DNA of 25,072 nt from Ruminococcus flavefaciens (GTDB lineage Bacteria; Bacillota; Clostridia; Oscillospirales; Ruminococcaceae): the NCBI GenBank assembly GCA_002310115.1, contig DBYI01000106.1, positions 1 to 25,072 of the forward strand. Reading direction: 5' to 3'. Position 1 is the first letter of the stretch. The number at the start of each line of letters is the position of its first letter. The translations under genes and the position numbers were made by a program. Shown piece after piece: positions 22,493 through 25,072 of the stretch. The notes beneath the pieces are model-generated. The model worked only from the letters and a program-made list of their open reading frames with translations, was not told the origin of the DNA and did not search any database.

Positions 22493-23953
22493 ATACAGGA
22501 CAGATACGCAGGCGATATCGGAGATTATGGAAAACTCGGATTGCTTCGGAAGATGTCTGAAAAATTCAGTATCGGTATAAACTGGTACAATCCCGGAGAA
22601 CTTGATTTTGAGCGTGACAAAAACGGCAAGTTCAAGCAGGAAGACGGAAAGTATCGTGATTTTAAAAGTGTAAAAGAATTCGATGATAAACTTGCTTCCG
22701 CTCTTGAAACTTTGAAAGGCAATCATTCCATTGAAATGCTTGAAAAGTTGGATTTGGTAAATAATGCGGTTTACCATAACAAGCTTGTTCCGAGAGAAAA
22801 TGCTAAACGTGATAAATGGCACAGAGCTGCATTGAAAAAGCTCGGAGAGTGCGACATAGTTTTTCTTGATCCCGATAACGGACTCCTCTGTAATTCGGTA
22901 AAAACAGGTTCGCCTCTAAGCGTGAAATACACTTATTACAGCGAGGTCAAGGATTATCTCTCACAGAATAAAGCTGTAATTATTTATAATCATCGTAGCC
23001 GCAAAAAGGAAGACTTATATTTCAGTGAGATCATCGAAAAGCTGTGTGTTGAAACAGGTGCTGAACGTGATTTGATACAGGTCGTAACATTCCGCAGGTT
23101 TTCGGTCAGAGATTATTTTATTATCAGCAAAGACGAACATACTTACAATGCTATAAGAAGTTTGGTTGAAGAATTAGTTAAGAATTGCTCTAATGATAAC
23201 AAACCGTTTTGCACTTTTTCTGATGTGAAAAGGGCTCCACAAATCAGCGATATATTCAAAAACAAAGTAGCTGTAGTAACAGGCGGCGCAAACGGGATAG
23301 GCAAGTGCATAGCCGAGGAGTTCCGCAGAAACGGCGCGGCAGTGTGCATTATCGACAAAGCGGAGGGAGACCACTTCGTCGGCGATATTTCCGACAAGAC
23401 CGTGCTTGAAGAATTCGCACAGCAGGTCATAGCTCAACACGGACACATCGACTTCCTCGTGAACAACGCTCTGCCGCTGATGAAAGGCATTGACGAGTGT
23501 AGCTATGAGGAATTCCAGTACGCGCTTTCAGTAGGCGTGGCCGCTCCGTTTTACCTGTCGAAGCTGTTCGCTCCGTACTTCAATAATGGCGGCAGTATCA
23601 TCAATATTTCTTCCTCACGCGACCGAATGAGCCAGCCTCAGACCGAGAGTTACACTGCGGCCAAAGGCGGTATAGCTGCGCTCACTCATGCTCTTGCGGT
23701 GAGCCTTGCAGGAAAGGTACGCGTGAACTCCATTTCTCCGGGGTGGATTGATACGTCCTACAAGGTCTACAAAGGCCCCGACGCCTATCAGCAGCCCTGC
23801 GGACGTGTGGGAAATCCGATGGATATTGCTAATATGGTGATGTTCCTCTGTTCCGACAAGGCAGGATTCATCACAGGCGAGAATATCTGTATCGACGGCG
23901 GTATGACCAAGCTGATGATATATCACGGCGATAACGGCTGGGAGCTGGAATAA
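22493..23953 (+). CDS. Fusion: Rossmann/methyltransferase-like domain + short-chain dehydrogenase (486 aa), AUA start
   Basis: The N-terminal domain starts IQDRYAGDIGDYGKLGLLRK, the conserved opening of a family whose members normally begin M-x-x-RY-x-GDIGD; the codon there is ATA (22493), with GAGG 7 nt upstream and no canonical start before TTG 22541. It carries DIVFLDPDNG near residue 135, a methyltransferase-like motif IV (inference). From about residue 245 a classical SDR follows: TGGANGIG (263-270), NNA, SSS before Y387-x3-K391, and ICIDGGM near the end, giving an NAD(P)-dependent oxidoreductase. The two halves differ in composition, the SDR part being clearly GC-richer. GTG 23225 within the linker could be the former SDR start. 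I know of no usual fusion of these two families; it may be a recent in-frame join. Confidence 0.8.
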   Translation: MQDRYAGDIGDYGKLGLLRKMSEKFSIGINWYNPGELDFERDKNGKFKQEDGKYRDFKSVKEFDDKLASALETLKGNHSIEMLEKLDLVNNAVYHNKLVPRENAKRDKWHRAALKKLGECDIVFLDPDNGLLCNSVKTGSPLSVKYTYYSEVKDYLSQNKAVIIYNHRSRKKEDLYFSEIIEKLCVETGAERDLIQVVTFRRFSVRDYFIISKDEHTYNAIRSLVEELVKNCSNDNKPFCTFSDVKRAPQISDIFKNKVAVVTGGANGIGKCIAEEFRRNGAAVCIIDKAEGDHFVGDISDKTVLEEFAQQVIAQHGHIDFLVNNALPLMKGIDECSYEEFQYALSVGVAAPFYLSKLFAPYFNNGGSIINISSSRDRMSQPQTESYTAAKGGIAALTHALAVSLAGKVRVNSISPGWIDTSYKVYKGPDAYQQPCGRVGNPMDIANMVMFLCSDKAGFITGENICIDGGMTKLMIYHGDNGWELE

Positions 23954-23955
23954 TA

Positions 23956-23990
23956 AAAAGACCGCAGTTGATTCCTGCGGTCTTTTCTTT
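23956..23990 (+). terminator. Bidirectional terminator between convergent genes
   Basis: A perfect 12-bp stem (23956-23967 with 23975-23986) begins with AAAA and ends with TTTT, a 7-nt loop between. It serves both the fusion gene and the convergent ATP-grasp gene. Confidence 0.92.
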
Positions 23991-24726
23991 ATCTTATATC
24001 AAAAGCACATTCGTCCTCTGTTCCAGTCAGTTCAGCCCAGCGGGCGGATAACAGCTTAGCATAGTCAATGTAAAACAATCCGTAGCACCCGAGTGCGTAA
24101 CCGTCATTAACCTCGATAAGTAATGTTCTTCCGTCATCGGTTAGTCCAAAATCAATAGCGTAGCCTGCGGGAGCTGATGTGAATTCCTTTACAGCATTTT
24201 CAATTTCTTTGTAATCATAGTGCTTACGCCAGTCACCTTTATACGGTCTTACACTGAGGATATGTCCATATCTTACAAAACATCGCCATTCTGCTTCAAA
24301 TTTTACGATTTCGGAGCAGTAAACATCTTGATTAACGCCTTGAATTCCACAGCCGATAAGGTCTTTCGGAGAACGCACAACAACACCCGTGAACTGTTTA
24401 TCTTCAAGAGGTTTAACGAATACAGGCCAACAGTCCGGATTATTGTTTACTTCGTTCATTTTTGTTTGCCATATCTTACGCCCAAGATATTTTTGCAGTT
24501 CGTCAGGATAGTCCATTTCAGGAGTGATAATTCCAAAATCCGCAAGCCGTGCTCTTACCGTTCCAACATATCCGACTATGATATCTTCCTTATTGCTTTC
24601 TTGAAATTTGTCATTATCATGAAACGGTACTACTTCAAATCCCATTTCATAAAAGCCTTGATATGCGTTCATAAAATTATAATTATGCGGAATACCGTTT
24701 TCATAGGATTGAATATATACTTTCAC
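23989..24726 (-). CDS. ATP-grasp domain protein (245 aa)
   Basis: GTG at 24726 has AGGAAG (24739-24734) exactly 7 nt upstream; the nearby ATG is out of frame. The product has the layout of the ATP-grasp (DUF4343-like) family: an N-terminal Rossmann-like part (about 1-95), an ATP-binding segment (PVFVKPLEDKQFTGVVV near 101-117), SEIVKFEAEWRCFVRYG, and the metal-binding strand GRTLLIEVNDGYALGCYGL near the C-terminus with E and N ligands. Such proteins ligate a carboxylate to an amine or thiol, or modify peptides; the substrate is unknown. It is transcribed alone from its own promoter toward the shared terminator. Confidence 0.85.
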   Translation of the reverse strand: MKVYIQSYENGIPHNYNFMNAYQGFYEMGFEVVPFHDNDKFQESNKEDIIVGYVGTVRARLADFGIITPEMDYPDELQKYLGRKIWQTKMNEVNNNPDCWPVFVKPLEDKQFTGVVVRSPKDLIGCGIQGVNQDVYCSEIVKFEAEWRCFVRYGHILSVRPYKGDWRKHYDYKEIENAVKEFTSAPAGYAIDFGLTDDGRTLLIEVNDGYALGCYGLFYIDYAKLLSARWAELTGTEDECAFDIR

Positions 24727-24752
24727 ATTATCACTTCCTGACGTTTTTTCTC

Positions 24753-24781
24753 ATTATAGCACACGAAAGCAGATTTTGCAA
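24753..24781 (-). promoter_or_regulatory. Sigma-A promoter of the ATP-grasp gene
   Basis: On the minus strand TTGCAA (24781-24776), a 17-nt spacer and a perfect TATAAT (24758-24753), with the start codon about 27 bp downstream of the -10. Confidence 0.85.
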
Positions 24782-24787
24782 TATGAA

Positions 24788-24814
24788 AAAGCAAGCCGCA
24801 GTTTTCCCTGCGGC
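24788..24814 (-). terminator. Terminator of the partial gene at the right edge
   Basis: GCCGCAG (24795-24801) pairs with CTGCGGC (24808-24814), a 7-bp stem followed on the minus strand by TTGCTTTTT. It ends the minus-strand gene whose stop is at 24834. Confidence 0.8.
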
Positions 24815-24833
24815 TATTATACTTATTAAACGA

Positions 24834-25072
24834 TTATTTCAGCAATTCCTTTGCTCGTTTGTGAATCTGCTCCTCGATGAGTTTCAAGCGTTTGCTGTCG
24901 AGATTATACCTTGAATGGCGCTTAAAGCGGAAGTCGAGCAAGCGGCGAAGTCCTTCTCTGTGTCTGTTGCTTAGCACATGTTTAGCAGTGCCGATGAAGT
25001 CGACATACACGCACGGCACAAGCGTATCCGCATAATCACTGAGTGCCCGGAGTTTTACACTTTTGCAAAGGG
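24834..25072 (-). CDS. Unrecognised protein, N-terminus beyond the window
   Basis: The frame is open from the window edge through to TAA at 24836-24834, giving at least 78 residues. The visible C-terminal part is strongly basic with a helical, arginine/lysine-rich tail (HREGLRRLLDFRFKRHSRYN, then KLIEEQIHKRAKELLK), suggesting nucleic-acid contact, but no family is recognisable. Internal GTG codons exist, yet no ribosome-binding site supports a start inside the window, so it is treated as partial. Confidence 0.65.
   Translation of the reverse strand, partial: LCKSVKLRALSDYADTLVPCVYVDFIGTAKHVLSNRHREGLRRLLDFRFKRHSRYNLDSKRLKLIEEQIHKRAKELLK

Noticed and set aside
1..25072. CRISPR array, insertion sequence or transposase gene.
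   Set aside because: No regularly spaced repeats, no transposase motif and no IS-type terminal inverted repeats with target duplications were seen.

Overview
The window looks like chromosome of a low-GC Clostridia-type Firmicute, most likely an Oscillospiraceae/Ruminococcus-like gut bacterium. The basis is AT-rich coding, strong purine-rich Shine-Dalgarno sites, consensus sigma-A promoters and several small proteins of a type common in that group. The genus is an inference; no marker gene is present.

Region 1 (1-4069) looks like the right end of an integrated mobile element. It holds a promoter/39-aa ORF/terminator unit, five tRNA-type genes on the + strand (anticodons AAG, UAA, UUC, GUA, GCU) with a small XRE regulator among them, a flavodoxin-like gene, a phage-type hypothetical gene, and a divergent AbiE-type (type IV) toxin-antitoxin pair with its own palindromic operator. 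It ends with tandem repeats of the kind found beside tyrosine-integrase sites, then a 46-bp 3' half of a tRNA-Thr(CGU) gene that starts at the anticodon loop and keeps its own terminator. This is a typical attachment-site scar.

Region 2 (4126-4682) has a consensus promoter, a SAM-I/SAM-IV-clan riboswitch with an expression-platform terminator, and a 115-aa conserved-type hypothetical gene.

Region 3 (4679-20617) is a defence island. A promoter overlapped by an 11-bp dyad drives a tightly packed four-gene operon: a zinc-finger protein, a coiled-coil protein with a degenerate P-loop-like domain, an unknown 350-aa protein, and a 1741-aa DEAH helicase with a DUF1998 C-terminus resembling DruE of Druantia. 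Without a visible terminator it continues into a SIR2-HerA pair (NADase-type SIR2 plus hexameric translocase). After a 299-bp gap comes a helicase-IV-like UvrD-family helicase with an inserted nuclease-like segment and a topoisomerase-type zinc finger. The three genes preceding the large helicase match no Druantia gene set I can recognise, so this may be an undescribed DruE-type system, possibly layered with SIR2-HerA.

Region 4 (20643-25072) is a run of accessory metabolic genes: an iron-sulfur-flavoprotein-like reductase, a GNAT acetyltransferase broken by one stop codon, an esterase, a 57-aa protein, an unusual fusion of a Rossmann/methyltransferase-like domain to a short-chain dehydrogenase, then on the minus strand an ATP-grasp protein and a partial unknown gene. 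Two genes (SIR2 at 14885 and the fusion at 22493) lack any canonical start codon where their conserved N-termini begin; each has AUC or AUA exactly 7 nt after a GAGG motif. Base composition varies sharply between modules, pointing to mosaic assembly by transfer.
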